Of a stretch of DNA of 64,000 nucleotides, positions 29,732-42,117 are shown one piece after another. The stretch is from Rhizobium sp. RCAM05350 (GTDB lineage: Bacteria > Pseudomonadota > Alphaproteobacteria > Rhizobiales > Rhizobiaceae). A program made the position numbers and the translations under genes. Each line of letters starts with the position of its first letter. Position 1 is the first letter of the stretch. The stretch covers positions 62,001-126,000 of the forward strand of contig CP087972.1 of NCBI GenBank assembly GCA_024426085.1, given 5' to 3'. The notes beneath the pieces are model-generated. The model ran no database searches. It was not told the DNA's origin and saw nothing but the letters and a program-made list of their open reading frames with translations.

Positions 29732-30401
29732 ATGAATTACACCTTCGACTTTGCACCGGTTTTTGCCGCGTGGCCGATGCTGCTGGAAGGCGTGATCGGT
29801 ACGTTAAGAATGTCGTCCCTCTCGATGGTCTTCGGATTATCGCTCGGTATTGTATTCATGATGATGCGCATGAGCACAGGTACCGGCAATGCGAACCATT
29901 GCCGTTTGCTATATTGAACTGATCCGCAATACGCCCATCCTCGTGCAGGTGTTCTTCGTATTTTTCGGCATGCCAGCGATTGGCATCCGGCTCAGCGGCG
30001 AGCAGGCGGCAATCCTGGCCATGACGCTGAACTGCGCAGCCTATGCGGCGGAGATCGTGCGTGGTGGCGTGCAGTCCATCCGTCCGGGCCAGATCGAAGC
30101 GGGCAGGGCGCTTGGGATGGATACGGCCGATATCTATCGGTTCATAGTCTTCCGCCCGGCAATCAGGGCAGTCTACCCGGCGCTGTGTAGCCAGTTCATC
30201 CTGTTGATGCTGAACTCGAGTCTGGTTTCGTCGGTTTCGGCGGAAGAGGTTACCTATTTTGCGCAGACGCTTGATGCCCAAACATTCCGGAGCTTCGAAA
30301 TCTATCTGACGCTTGGTGTCATCTACCTCCTGTTGTCCCAGGTCGTTTCCATCGCTCTCGGCATGATCGGCCGGGTCTATTTTTCCTATCCGGCAAAGTG
30401 A
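29732..30401 (+). CDS. Polar amino acid ABC transporter permease 1 (one frameshift)
   Basis: HisM/GlnP-type permease: MNYTFDFAPVFAAWPMLLEG, then a missing or extra base near 29892, then YIELIRNTPILVQVFFVFFG and the EAA loop GRALGMDTADIYRFIVFRP. About five hydrophobic segments and 222 residues. It forms a heterodimer with the next permease in the inner membrane. Confidence 0.9.
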
Positions 30402-30410
30402 GGCAGTTCG

Positions 30411-31061
30411 ATGATCCGTCAATTTGGTTGGAACGAGTTCCTCTTTCTGCTCGAAGGCGCACGCTGGACAGTTGTGCTTTCGCTTCTTGCCTTCACTGTC
30501 GGCGGAGCGCTGGGCCTGGCTGTCGCGCTTGGACGCACCAGCAAATGGAAAGCGTTGCGCATCCTCATGGCTACGTACATCCAGATCTTTCAGGGCACGC
30601 CGCTGCTGATCCAACTGTTCTTCGTTTATTTCGGTCTGCCGCTTCTGGGCTTCAAGGTGGATGTCTGGGTGGCGCTGACGATCGGCCTGTCGCTGCATAC
30701 AAGCGCGTTTCTCGGCGAGATCCGGCGCGGTAGCATCCAGGCCGTTTCTGATGGTCAAAGCGAGGCTGCTCGAGCACTCGGTATTGGCTATATGCATCGT
30801 ATGGTGGATGTCGTGTTACCGCAGGCTTTTCGCATCGGTCTGCCCGCCACCATCAGCTTTCTCGTCAACCTGATTAAAGGCACCGCGCTCGCCGCTCTGC
30901 TCGGTCTGACGGAGCTCACTCGCTCCGGCCAGTTGATGGCGAACATCACGTTTCAGCCGCTGCAGGTCTATGGGGCGGTCGCAGTCATCTACTTCTTCAT
31001 CTGCGTACCCCTGACCTACTGCAGTGCCCGGATCGAGCAGCGCCTCAACGCTGCGCGGTAA
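30411..31061 (+). CDS. Polar amino acid ABC transporter permease 2
   Basis: Intact, 216 residues. Conserved PAAT segments are YIQIFQGTPLLIQLFFVYFG and the EAA loop ARALGIGYMHRMVDVVLPQA. It starts 9 bp after the first permease. The two permeases with one ATPase and a downstream binding protein form a complete importer. Confidence 0.95.
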   Translation: MIRQFGWNEFLFLLEGARWTVVLSLLAFTVGGALGLAVALGRTSKWKALRILMATYIQIFQGTPLLIQLFFVYFGLPLLGFKVDVWVALTIGLSLHTSAFLGEIRRGSIQAVSDGQSEAARALGIGYMHRMVDVVLPQAFRIGLPATISFLVNLIKGTALAALLGLTELTRSGQLMANITFQPLQVYGAVAVIYFFICVPLTYCSARIEQRLNAAR

Positions 31062-31101
31062 AACAAGAATGCATCCCAAGAAACCAACCAGAGGTGATCA
31101 C

Positions 31102-31949
31102 ATGACCAAGACAGTATCGACCCCTTCGCGTTCGAAAATCCTGAGTGGGTTTGCCGCAATGCTCTTCGCCGCGACCTCATTCACGACGACGGCGCTCGCC
31201 GTCACACCCGAAGAGCTCAAGTCAAAGGGTATCGCCACCATCGGCGTACAGATGGACCAGTTTCCATGGGGCTTCATCGATGCCAACTGGCGGCAATGAC
31301 GGTTTCGACATTGAGATCGCCAAAATGATCGCCAAGGAACTGGGCGTTGAGGTGAAGTTCGAGCGCATCACCGGCCAGAATCGAATTCCGCTGCTCGTCA
31401 ATGGCAATGTTGACTTCCTGGTGCCGTCGATGACGATCACCGAAGAACGCGCCAAAGTCATCCAGTATGTCATTCCCTATTCGTCGAACGACATCACCGT
31501 CTGGGGCAAGACCGAAGCTGCCATAGAAGGCAACGAGGATCTTTCGAAATACGTGATCGGCGTCAACCGCGGCAGCGCCTTCCGAGCCGCTGCTGGTCAA
31601 GGTCGCGCCGAAGGATACGCAGATCAAGCGCTTTGACGATGATGCGACGACGGTCCAGGCACTTTTGTCCGGCCAAGTCGATGCAATCCTGGGAAGCGTG
31701 ACCTATGGCCTCGTCATCAAAGAGACCGGCCATGACAAGCAATTCGAGCGCAAGTACAAGGTTGCCGACAATTTCCAGGGCATGGCGGTTCGCAAGGGCG
31801 ATCACGAAATGCTTGCTTTCCTGACTGATTTCGTCGCCAAACACACGACGGACGGATCTCTCGATGCCCTTTACAAAAAATGGATCGGTGTCGACCGCAT
31901 GAAACTCCCGACAACATTGCCGGGTGTAGACTTCATCGGAAAACAATAA
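31102..31949 (+). CDS. Polar amino acid-type ABC transporter binding protein (two frameshifts)
   Basis: From ATG 31102: a signal peptide (basic start, then SKILSGFAAMLFAATS, cleavage near ALA-VTPEE). The mature protein is a PAAT binding fold (GFDIEIAKMIAKELGVEVKF, VDFLVPSMTITEERAKVI, QVDAILGSVTYGLVIKE). Breaks near 31293 and 31588 interrupt it; joined length is about 282 residues. Ligand is not identifiable; operon context suggests an amino acid, lactam or related acid degraded by the downstream enzymes. Confidence 0.9.
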
Positions 31950-32109
31950 CGCCAAAGCTCTGCGCGGCCGTTACAGCCGCCGCGAAGAGCTTGAGAAATC
32001 AACAACTGAAGAGCTTTTGGCCCCCGCCTGTCTGTGCGGGCGGGGACGGTCTGCTGCACGCCGAAAATCGGGTTATCAGGCAAGCGCAACAAAAGCTCGC
32101 TTAGGGAGC

Positions 32110-34215
32110 ATGGACGAGAAAATGATGAAAGATGGCAAGCAGATCAGGGTCGGAGTCGATATCGGTGGCACCTTTACTGACGTCGCGATGGAGGTCGGCA
32201 GCACACTCCATTCGGTCAAGGTGTTAACTGATTACTCCTATCCCGAAAACGCGATCGTCAAGGGCATCCACGAGGTGGCGGAGATCGCCGGTGTCGAGCT
32301 TTCGCAGATTGACACGATCATTCACGGGACCACGCTTGCAACCAATGCGCTGATCGAGCGGCGCAGTGCGCGCACCGCCTTCATTACCACCAAGGGCTTT
32401 CGCGACGTCATCGAGATGCGCACGGAAAGCCGCTTCGAACAGTATGACCTCGATATTGTGCTGCCGGCGCCGCTGGTGCCTGCAACAACGAACGCTTCGT
32501 TATCGACGAGCGTATTGGTGCGGACGGCTCGGTTCTAAAGGCGCTTGATCTCGCCGAAGTCGACGCACTGTGCGACAGCATCATCGCCACAGGCTACGAC
32601 AGCGTCGCCATCGGCTTCATCCATTCCTACCTCAATGGTGCACACGAAAAGGTCGTTCGCGATCGGCTGCTGGCCAAGAAAGCAGGCATTTCCGTCTCGA
32701 TCTCGTCGGAAGTGTCGCCGCAGATGCGGGAATTCCAGCGCTTCAACACTGTGTGCGCCAACGCCTTCGTCAAGCCGCTGATGGCATCCTACCTCAACCG
32801 TCTCGTCGGTCGTCTCACCGAGGAAGGCACCCGTTGCCCGGTCTTCATGATCCACTCGGGCGGGGGCATCATCAGCGTCGAGAGCGCCATCGAATTTCCG
32901 GTGCGCCTGCTCAGAATCCGGCCCGGCCGGTGGTGCGATCTTCGCCGCTCACATCGCCAGCAGCTACGGCCTCGATCGGGTGCTTTCTTATGATATGGGC
33001 GGCACGACTGCAAAGATCTGCTTGATCGAAAAGCAGACGCCGAAGACCTCCAAGACCTTCGAAGTGGCCCGCACCTGGCGCTTCAAGAAGGGCAGCGGCA
33101 TGCCGATTTCCATTCCGGTCATCAGAAATGGTCGAGATCGGCGCCGGTGGCGGCTCGATCGCCACCATCGACAGCATGCGCCAGATCCGGAGTCGGCCCG
33201 CATAGTGCCGGCTCCGAACCGGGACCGGCTTGCTACGGCCGCGGCGGCGCACATCCCACCGTCACCGATGCCGACCTAATCCTCGGCCGCCTCGATCCCG
33301 ACGAATTCTGCGGGCGGTGCGATGAAACTCGACCGCCCGGCCTCTGACAGAGCCATGGATGCCGACATCGCCTCGAAACTCAACACCGATGTTGCCACGG
33401 CCGCTTTCGGTCTTAGCGAAGTGGTTGATGAAAACATGAGCAATGCGGCGCGCATGCACGCAGTGGAGAGCGGCAAAGAGCTTTCCGAGTTTACCATGAT
33501 CGCCTTCGGCGGCGCAGCACCAATCCACGCCGCGTCTGTGCGAAAAGCTCGGCATGTCCGAACTGCTGATCCCGCCGGGTGCGGGTGTTGGCTCGGCCAT
33601 CGGCTTTTGCGTGCTCCCTTCGGGTTCGAGAGTGTGCGCAGCGCCTACAGCCGCATCAGCCGGTTCGATGCGGCTGCGATCAACCAAACGATCGCCGACC
33701 TCAGCGCCGAGGCCATATCCTTCGTGCGCTCCGGTTCGCCTGAGGCCGATCCGGATCTCGAATGCACGGCCTACATGCGATACGTTGGCCAGGGATGGGA
33801 AGTACCGGTCACCATCGAAGTGCGCGATTACGCAGTTGCCGACGGCGAGCTGTTCCGAAAGCTGTTCGACGAACAATACGAACATTTCTTCGGCCGCGTT
33901 ATTGATGGTCTCGATGTCGAGATCGTCAGTTGGTCGCTGCGCGCCACCTCGAAAGTCTCGCCCCCAGATAGGATTGGCAAGACCGCGAAGGCGGACGAAG
34001 CAAAAGTCCGCGGCACCCGCGAAATTTTCGATGTTCAGGAAGGCAGTTTCCAGACGGCCTCGATCGTTGCACGCGCCGACATGAAGCCGGGCGATTTCGT
34101 CGCCGGCCCCGCCGTCATCACCGAACGCGAAACCTCAACGATCATCACCGCAAGCCGAGAAGTCATCATGCAGGCCGATGGCTGCCTGCTCATACGCGTC
34201 AAGCAGAGCGCTTGA
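32110..34215 (+). CDS. Hydantoinase/oxoprolinase family protein, HyuA subunit (about seven frameshifts)
   Basis: N-terminal [17 protein letters not shown] and [20 protein letters not shown] are the ATP-binding acetate/sugar-kinase-like fold of HyuA; further blocks are [50 protein letters not shown] and [10 protein letters not shown]. Single-base shifts occur near 32482, 32920, 33125, 33190, 33318, 33538 and 33605. Joined length is about 700 residues, normal. The family hydrolyses cyclic amides (hydantoins, 5-oxoproline) with ATP, or carboxylates ketones. Partner HyuB follows 14 bp later. Confidence 0.9.
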
Positions 34216-34229
34216 ACGGAGGATTTGAC

Positions 34230-35869
34230 ATGAAAACCAGTGCACTTTCCGACGTCCACATGCAGATCATGTGGAACCGGCTGATCTCCGTTGTCGAAGA
34301 ACAGGCCGTCACCCTCATCCGCACCGCCTTCTCCACCAGTGTGCGTGAATCAGGGCGATCTTTCCGCCGGCGTCTTCAACCGCGGTGGCAAGATGATCGC
34401 CCAGGCGGTGACCGGCACGCCGGGGCACGTCAACGCCATGGCCGAGGCTGTGGGGCATTTCATCCACGACATCGGCCCTGAAAATATTTTTGAGGGCGAT
34501 GTCTACATCACCAACGATCCGTGGAAGGGAACCGGCCACCTGCACGACTTCACCGTCGTCTCGCCCAGCTTCCGAAATGGCGGGCTGGTCGGCTATTTCG
34601 CCTGCACGGCCCATGTGGTGGATGTCGGTGGCCGCGGTTTTGGCCCGGACGCGAATGAGGTCTACGAAGAGGGCATCTTCGTTCCGATCATGAAGTTTGC
34701 CGAACGCGGCAAGGTCAACAAGGATCTCGTCAACATCCTGCACAACAACGTGCGTGAAAGCCATCAGGTGGTCGGCGACGTCTATTCGCTGGCGGCCTGC
34801 AACGAGATCGGCCATCGCCGCCTAATGGACATGATGGCGGAGTTCAGAACTGGCCGATCTGGAGGCGCTTGGCGAATTCATCTTCAAGCGCAGCTATGAC
34901 GCTACGATCGAGCGCATTGCCGCCCTGCCGAAGGGTTTCTATTCCAATACGATGCGCGTCGACGGTTATGGTTCGCCGATCGATATCGTGGTACGCCTCG
35001 ATGTGGCGGAAGACTACATCCTTGCCGATTTCGAGGGTACATCGCCACCGAGCCCCAAGGGCATCAATTGCCCGATCATCTATTCGGCAGCCTATGCCTG
35101 CTATGGCATGAAATGCTCTATCGCGCCGGAGATTCCCAACAACCACGCTTCGCTGCTGCCGTTTCGCGTGACAGCCCCCAAAAACTGCATCCTCAATGCT
35201 CAGCACCCCGCGCCGGTTTCCGTTCGGCACGTGCTTGGCCACCTTGTCCCCGACGCCGTGCTCGGCGCCGTGCACAAGATGCTCCCCGGAAAGGTGCCAG
35301 CGGAAGGTGCGGGTGCGCTGTGGAACCTGCATGTCAGCGTTCGCCCGCTACAGGGTGAAAAGGCTCCGGCCGATGGCGGCCAGCGTGCCGAAGTGCTGCT
35401 GTTCAACAGCGGTGGCGCCGGCGCACGCTCCACGCTCGATGGTCTGAGCGCCACGGCGTTTCCGAGCGGCGTGCATTCCATGTCGATCGAGGCGACCGAG
35501 CATGTGGGGCCGGTGATTTTCTGGCGCAAGGAACTGCGTGACGGTTCCGGTGGTGCGGGCAAGTTCCGCGGTGGGCTCGGCCAGGTCGTGGAGATCTCAC
35601 CAACCGACGGTCACGAGATGCATTTTAACGCCATGTTCGACCGCGTTGATCATCCACCTCGTGGACGCGAGGGCGGAGCCAATGGCGCAGCAGGTGCCGT
35701 GTTGCTCGATGACGGGACGATCCTAGCCACCAAAGGGCGCCAGCACGTGCCCGCGGGCCGCAGATTGATCCTGCAGCTTCCAGGTGGCGGCGGATACGGT
35801 GCGCCCGACAAGCGCGATTCGACAGCTGCGCAACGCGACCGGGATTTCGACTACGTGTCGAATAGCTAA
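34230..35869 (+). CDS. Hydantoinase/oxoprolinase family protein, HyuB subunit (two frameshifts)
   Basis: Starts at 34230 with GGAGGA upstream. HyuB landmarks are QGDLSAGVFNRGGKMIAQAV, GDVYITNDPWKGTGHLHD, GALWNLHVSV and LPGGGGYGAP at the C-terminus. Breaks near 34345 and 34850. About 545 residues. It forms the ATP-dependent amide-hydrolysing (or acetone/acetophenone-carboxylase-like) complex with HyuA. No small third subunit gene is seen, which favours hydantoinase/oxoprolinase over acetone carboxylase. Confidence 0.92.
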
Positions 35870-35930
35870 TCCGCTTGTGACCGGTGGAGAAATCGGCCGG
35901 TCACCACCACAGTTTTTCGGGAATTTGGAC

Positions 35931-37134
35931 ATGAGTTTCGAAAACAAACGTGCGGCTGGTATCAAGTCGTCGCCGAGCATGGCGATCGCCATGGCAGCAA
36001 AGAAATTGGCCGCAGAAGGCCACGACATCATTGACCTGTCGCTTGGCGAGCCGGATTTCGAGCCTCCCGCACATGTCGCGGACGCTGCTGTAGCAGCGAT
36101 CCGCAAGGGTGGCGTCCGGTATGGTGCTGCGGCCGGCACGGGAAAGCCTGCGCCAGGCGATCGTGGCCAAGTTCAAGCGCGAAAACCAGCTCGATTATTC
36201 TATCGACGAGGTGATGGTAGCCAATGGCGCCAAACAGATCCTGTTCGACGTGTTTCTTGCCACACTGGAGCGGGGGACGAGGTGATCATCCCGACGCCCT
36301 GTTGGGTTTCCTATGGCGATATCGTATCGCTGCATGGCGGTGAACCGGTCTATGTGTCCTGCAGCCCAGAGGTCGGTTTCAAGATCGATGCTACAAAGCT
36401 TGAGGCATCGATCACACCAAGAACGCGCTGGCTGATGCTGAATTCTCCGTCCAATCCAACTGGCGCGATCTACTCACAGGAGGAATATCGCGCGCTCGGC
36501 GAGGTGCTGGCCCGCCATCCGCGTCTTGGTGGTCTCAGACGAGATCTACGAGCATGTGCTGCTGAAAGACGTGCCTTTCGTATCTTTCGCCCAGGCCTGC
36601 CTGGACTTGCGCGACCGCACGCTGATCGTCAACGGCGTATCGAAAGCCTACGCCATGACCGGCTGGCGCGTCGGTTACGCCGCCGGCCCAAAGGCTTTGA
36701 TCGCAGCGCTTAACAAGATGCAGTCGCAGAGCGTTACCTCGGTCTCGACGACCGCGCAGGCAGCCGCACTTGCGGCGTTGACCGGCGATCAGGATTTTGT
36801 CGGTAGGGGCGCGGCGACTTTTGCCGGCCGCGCGAAAATCATGGCCAATCGTCTGGCGCAGATCGACGGCGTTGATTTCACGCCGCCTGACGGGGCTTTT
36901 TATGCGTTCATCGGCGTCCAGCGGCTGCTCGGCCGCAAGACGGCGACGGGCGAGTGCCTCGCCGAAGACTCGGCTTTTGCGTCACACCTGTTGCAGCAAT
37001 TCGGCCTGTCGAGCGTGCCCGGTGCAGCGTTCGGTGCCCCCGGGTTCATTCGCCTGTCGATCGCGGCATCCGAGCGAGACCTTGAAGGCGCCTGCGATCG
37101 ATTGGCCGCGATGGTTCAGTCTCTTCGAGACTGA
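35931..37134 (+). CDS. Class I/II PLP aminotransferase (AspC-like; three frameshifts)
   Basis: Fold-type I aminotransferase: DIIDLSLGEPDFEPPAHVAD, NSPSNPTGAIYSQEEYRAL, the VVSDEIYEHV aspartate that pairs with the PLP nitrogen, and the PLP lysine in NGVSKAYAMTGWRVGY; C-terminal Arg in GFIRLSIA. Breaks near 36140, 36268 and 36525. About 400 residues. It removes an amino group from a substrate to give a 2-oxo acid; the RidA protein in the operon would protect it from reactive imines. Confidence 0.9.
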
Positions 37135-38115
<981 letters not shown>

Positions 38116-38121
38116 CAGTTG

Positions 38122-38153
38122 AAGGGCCGCCTTGTTACAGAGGCGGCCCTTTC
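38122..38153 (+). terminator. Hairpin between kdgD and the aldehyde dehydrogenase gene
   Basis: A perfect 9-bp stem AGGGCCGCC (38123-38131) with GGCGGCCCT (38142-38150) is followed by TTTCC. It lies 7 bp after the kdgD stop and 30 bp before the next start. It may be a weak or partial terminator. Confidence 0.5.
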
Positions 38154-38180
38154 CAGGGATTTAGACCGTAGGAGAGAAGT

Positions 38181-39614
38181 ATGACACTCCACCAGAACCT
38201 GATCGCCGGCGAATGGGTCGGGACGGATGCGACCAAGAACATCAACCCGTCGAACACCGACGACGTGGTGGGCGAATACGCCCGCGCCTCCGTCGAGGAC
38301 ACCAAAACGGCAATCTCGGCAGCGAAGGCGGCCTTCCAGGCCTGGTCGCGCTCCGGCATCCTCGAGCGTCATGCGATCCTCAGAAAAACCGCCGACGAGA
38401 TCGTCGCCCGCAAGGACGAGCTCGGCCGCCTGCTGTCGCGCGAAGAGGGCAAGACGGTCGCGGAAGGCATCGGTGAGACCGTGCGCGCCGGCCAGATCTT
38501 CGATTTCTTCGCTGGAGAGTGTTTGAGGCTCGCCGGCGAGGTGTTGCCCTCCATTCGGCCAAACATTGGCGTCGAGATCACCCGCGAGCCGGTCGGCGTC
38601 GTCGGCATCATCACGCCTTGGAATTTCCCGATCGCCATTCCCGCCTGGAAGATCGCGCCGGCGCTCTGCTATGGCAACACGGTCGTCTTCAAGCCGGCCG
38701 AACTCGTGCCCGGCTGCTCCTGGGCGATCGTCGACATCCTGCATCGCGCCGGCCTGCCGAAGGGCGTCTTGAACCTAGTCATGGGCAAGGGCTCCGTCGT
38801 CGGCCAGACCATGCTCGACAGCCCCGATGTGAACGCCATCACGTTCACCGGCTCCACCGGCACGGGCAAGCGCGTCGCATCCGCCTCCATCGAGCATAAC
38901 CGCAAGTACCAGCTCGAAATGGGCGGCAAGAACCCCTTCGTCGTGCTCGACGATGCGGACCTCACCGTTGCTGTGGAAGCCGCCGTGAACTCGGCCTTCT
39001 TCTCGACCGGCCAGCGCTGCACGGCCTCCTCACGCGTCATCGTGACGGAAGGTATCCATGACCGGTTCGTCGCCGCCGTCGGTGAGCGGCTCAAGGGTGT
39101 CGTCGTCGATGACGCTTTGAAGACCGGAACCCATATCGGCCCGGTCGTCGACGAGAGCCAGCTCAAGCAGGACACGGACTATATCGAGATCGGCCAGAAG
39201 GAAGGTGCCAGGCTCGCCTTCGGCGGCGAGCGCCTGAAGCGCGACACGCCCGGCTTCTATCTTGCGCCCGCGCTGTTCACCGAGGCGACGAACGACATGC
39301 GTATTTCGCGGGAGGAGATTTTCGGCCCTGTCGCAGCCGTCATCCGCGTCAAGGACTACGAGGAGGCGCTGTTCGTCGCCAACGACACGCCGTTCGGCCT
39401 CTCCTCCGGCATCGCCACGACGAGCCTGAAGCACGCAACTCATTTCAAGCGCAATGTGGAGGCCGGCATGGTGATGGTCAACCTGCCGACGGCGGGTGTC
39501 GATTTCCATGTGCCATTCGGCGGCCGGAAGGGCTCGTCCCACGGATCGCGCGAGCAGGGCAAATACGCCAACGAATTCTACACAACCGTCAAGACCGCCT
39601 ACACCCTGGCGTGA
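38181..39614 (+). CDS. Aldehyde dehydrogenase, ketoglutarate-semialdehyde dehydrogenase-like
   Basis: Intact, 477 residues. NAD(P)-binding TPWNFPIAIPAWKIAPAL and FTGSTGTGKRV, general base Glu in LEMGGKNPFVV and catalytic Cys in STGQRCTASSRVIV. Directly after kdgD, whose product is 2,5-dioxopentanoate, it most likely oxidises this to 2-oxoglutarate. Codon use is more strictly GC-rich than in several neighbours and no indel is seen. Confidence 0.92.
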   Translation: MTLHQNLIAGEWVGTDATKNINPSNTDDVVGEYARASVEDTKTAISAAKAAFQAWSRSGILERHAILRKTADEIVARKDELGRLLSREEGKTVAEGIGETVRAGQIFDFFAGECLRLAGEVLPSIRPNIGVEITREPVGVVGIITPWNFPIAIPAWKIAPALCYGNTVVFKPAELVPGCSWAIVDILHRAGLPKGVLNLVMGKGSVVGQTMLDSPDVNAITFTGSTGTGKRVASASIEHNRKYQLEMGGKNPFVVLDDADLTVAVEAAVNSAFFSTGQRCTASSRVIVTEGIHDRFVAAVGERLKGVVVDDALKTGTHIGPVVDESQLKQDTDYIEIGQKEGARLAFGGERLKRDTPGFYLAPALFTEATNDMRISREEIFGPVAAVIRVKDYEEALFVANDTPFGLSSGIATTSLKHATHFKRNVEAGMVMVNLPTAGVDFHVPFGGRKGSSHGSREQGKYANEFYTTVKTAYTLA

Positions 39615-39816
39615 GACAAAGGCCGCTCGGGGAGCTAATTTCCCGTCGATTGCACTTTAAATGTCGTGATCGACGGTTCTGAATCCTATCAAGAGCACCC
39701 ACCGCGCGAACAATAATTTTAACTGGGAGTGATTGGACAGGCGCTTACGATCGGGCGGTTTTATGGTGCGCAGGCAAGCTCCAATGGCTAGACGGAGACG
39801 TTGGCATTCGTTATTA

Positions 39817-40673
39817 GGCCGTAGTGACGATTTAACTATTTGAGCCAGATGGCGATGGCTGCGAGTTTGACGACACCCATGAAGTTGGCCAGAAGCTTGT
39901 CGTATCGGGTTGCGACGCGTCGGAACTGTTTGAGCTTGTTGAAGAAGCGCTCGATGCGATTGCGCTCCTTGTAGAGTTCGGCGTCGTAGGCACGCTGAAC
40001 CTTTCGGTTGCGCCTGGGCGGGATGACGAGGCGTGTTCCTGCCTGCGTGATCCTTTCGCACAGATGATCGGCATCATAGCCTTTGTCTGCAAGGGCGGCC
40101 ACGGCCTCGAAACCGTCGACGAGATCATGGGCAAAGGCGATGTCGTTGCGTTGTCCGGGAGAGCCTATCAATCGGATTGGAAGGCCGAGCGCTTCCGTCG
40201 CTGCGTGGATTTTGGTGCTCAATCCACCGCGAGACCGGCCCAGGCCCTGGGCATCCGCCCCCTTTTAGCTTGCGTGCGCCGGCGGCATGCTGATGCGCCC
40301 GCACGATGGTACTATCAATCATCAGCCATTCGAGGTCGGCTTCACGCGAAAGAACCGACAGCATCTCGTCAAGAACACCCATCTCGATCCAGCGGTAATA
40401 GCGCCGCTTCACCGAGCGATAGTCGCCAAGCCGCTCGGGCAGGTCGCGCCAACGGCCGCCAGAGCGCGCCATCCATAGAAGCGCATCCAGAAATGTTCGA
40501 TTATCCGTGCAAGGGCCACGCTTGCCTTTGGTGCCGCCCGGCACAAAGCCCTTGATCCGTTCCCATTGATCATCCCGAAGCGTATCGCAATCCATCACCG
40601 ATCTCCAAAATCAGCTTTGAATCCGATTTGCGCACCTTTGGGAATCCTAAATCCTTAAATCGTCACCACACCC
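39817..40673 (-). mobile_element. IS5-family (IS427-group-like) insertion sequence, copy 2
   Basis: Same 857-bp element as at 21510-22366, same orientation and same terminal repeats, flanked by TA at 39815-39816 and 40674-40675. The copies differ at only two positions that I noticed. Copies 1 and 2 bracket about 17.5 kb of DNA between their inner ends. Confidence 0.93.
39836..40598 (-). CDS. IS427-like transposase, two overlapping frames (copy 2)
   Basis: OrfA 40598-40125 and orfB ending at 39836, with the same A/G slip run as copy 1. The only protein change noticed is FFNK in place of FFNR near the catalytic Glu segment. All three acidic catalytic positions are retained, so the element is probably active. 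Confidence 0.9.
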
Positions 40674-40713
40674 TAGCCTCCATCAGCCCCGCAAGTCGTG
40701 GTTCGCCATGAAC

Positions 40714-40881
40714 TCACACGTGATTGTTGCCTGGCGTCTGGAACAAAGGGTCAGCTGCGATCGCTCTGATTTGAGGTGGCCGCGGTGCGCAGCTTTTCAG
40801 TGCCGAATTGATGGCAACGACATCCGCCGGCAACGGCTCGGGCTGTCGCTTGCGAAAAAGAGATTTTAGCAGCTTGATCAT
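40714..40881 (-). CDS. Small hypothetical protein
   Basis: ATG 40881 to TGA 40714-40716 gives 55 residues, MIKLLKSLFRKRQPEPLPADV... ending GNNHV. The start is basic and weakly hydrophobic, the rest polar. No good ribosome-binding site and no family recognised. Included because it is the only open frame with plausible composition in the gap after IS copy 2; it may not be real. Confidence 0.3.
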   Translation of the reverse strand: MIKLLKSLFRKRQPEPLPADVVAINSALKSCAPRPPQIRAIAADPLFQTPGNNHV

Positions 40882-41145
40882 GGCTCAATGGCTGCCGTGC
40901 AGCACCTGCGTCAGAAACGCCGCATCATTCCCAATGATATGCTCAAGCATGTTTCGCCGTTGAGTTGGGAACACATCAATTTGACGGGCATCTACACATG
41001 GGACGAACCGCCACGCCTCGCCGACAGCGGCTTCAGACCGCTGCGAACTTCAACGACAACAGCGCAGGCCGCCTGAGATTCATCATTCGGTCACGTCTGC
41101 CGTGTGATTTCGAGCAGCTCTTGTTCCGCCCCCAAAAGAGAAGCG

Positions 41146-41439
41146 TTAGCTCTTGGGCAAGGTGTCGGGCCACTGCTGCGCACCGTGCAGGACACGAAGG
41201 ACGCGTACCGTCGTTTCCGTCAGCGTGTAGGCCGCTACATAGGGCGTCCCGGCGATGACCAACTCGCGGGTCCCGACGACTCTGCCGGGACGGCCGCTTT
41301 CAGGAAAATCCAGAAGACGGCGCAGCGCCGCCGCGATCCGTTCGTCGACCGTGACGGCGGCGGCTGGATTATCCGTCTCGATATGCGTGAATATGCCGTC
41401 GCGGTCGGAGAGCGCGAAGGCGGACCATACGAGCTTCAC
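41146..41439 (-). CDS. RelE/ParE-family toxin
   Basis: Intact, 97 residues: MKLVWSAFALSDRDGIFTHI, RRLLDFPESGRPGRVVGTREL and YVAAYTLTETTVRVLRVLHGAQ are the ParE/RelE toxin fold. The ATG overlaps the antitoxin stop (41436-41439), standard for type II modules. Toxins of this subgroup act on ribosome-bound mRNA or gyrase; which cannot be told from sequence. Confidence 0.9.
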   Translation of the reverse strand: MKLVWSAFALSDRDGIFTHIETDNPAAAVTVDERIAAALRRLLDFPESGRPGRVVGTRELVIAGTPYVAAYTLTETTVRVLRVLHGAQQWPDTLPKS

Positions 41440-41742
41440 GATTTCAGATCGCCTGCCCGGCGCGATGCAGCCGCCCGTCGCTGCGCAAAATGCACCTCGG
41501 CCTCATCGTCGGAAACGTTCGGCCGGGTGTCGTTCAGTGCTTCGAGCACTTTCGCCCGGAACCAGATGTCGTGCGCCTCGCCGCCCGAAACGAGTTCCAG
41601 CGGCAGCGCGCCCTCATTGGCGGTTCGGGTGAGCAGGATCCGCACAGCATCGGAGACCGTCAGGCCCATGCTCTCGAGCACGGCGGAAGCGATCCCTGAC
41701 TTCGGCGTCGATGCGGGTTTGAACGAGAGCGTTTGCGGCCAT
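41436..41742 (-). CDS. RelB/DinJ-family antitoxin (one frameshift)
   Basis: ATG 41742 with GGAGG upstream gives MAANALVQTRIDAEVRD, the ribbon-helix-helix start; a shift near 41690 leads to IASAVLESMGLTVSDAVRILLTRTANEGALPLEL, the DinJ/RelB signature. About 101 residues. Binds its own promoter and neutralises the downstream toxin. Confidence 0.88.
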
Positions 41743-42117
41743 GGTCGCCTCCTGTGTTGATCGTAGTGTAATGCAATTGAATGATCAGCGCCAGTCCCTA
41801 CACTCCGCACATGCCTTCACATTCGCTCTGCCAGCGCGATCTTTACCTTGCTTTCCAAGGCTTCGGCGGCCAGCTCGCGGACCAGTTCGGCGATTGCCGC
41901 TTCGCCTATTACAGCTTGGGATTGGGCGCGTGCGGCGGCAAGCGCCTGATCTGCAAGCCGCTCGGCAGCGCGCAACCATGTTGTCTCAAATTTTATGTCG
42001 AGAATGCCCCAATGACCATCTTGTTAAGCGAAGGCCAAAAAATTTTGTTTCGCCCGTGGTGTTATTCAAGCATCGATCCAATATTGCTGAGTCCAGCCAT
42101 ATCCGAGGAATTTTGGC
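41743..42117. other. Region with an unidentified helical frame
   Basis: The minus strand (about 41990 to 41817) encodes an Ala/Glu-rich helical tail, RAAERLADQALAAARAQSQA and AIAELVRELAAEALESKVKI, ending at TGA 41817-41819. It has no start codon or recognised family and may be the C-terminal remnant of a larger gene. The plus strand shows nothing convincing. Confidence 0.3.

Noticed and set aside
31990-32060. Terminator between the binding-protein gene and hyuA
   Set aside because: CCCCGCC can pair with GGCGGGG near 32021-32045, but there is no T-tract and the stem is short; evidence too weak to list.
32110-35869. Acetone or acetophenone carboxylase
   Set aside because: HyuA/HyuB subunits are shared with these enzymes, but no small gamma subunit or acetoacetate-pathway gene is near; amide hydrolase is the better reading though not proven.
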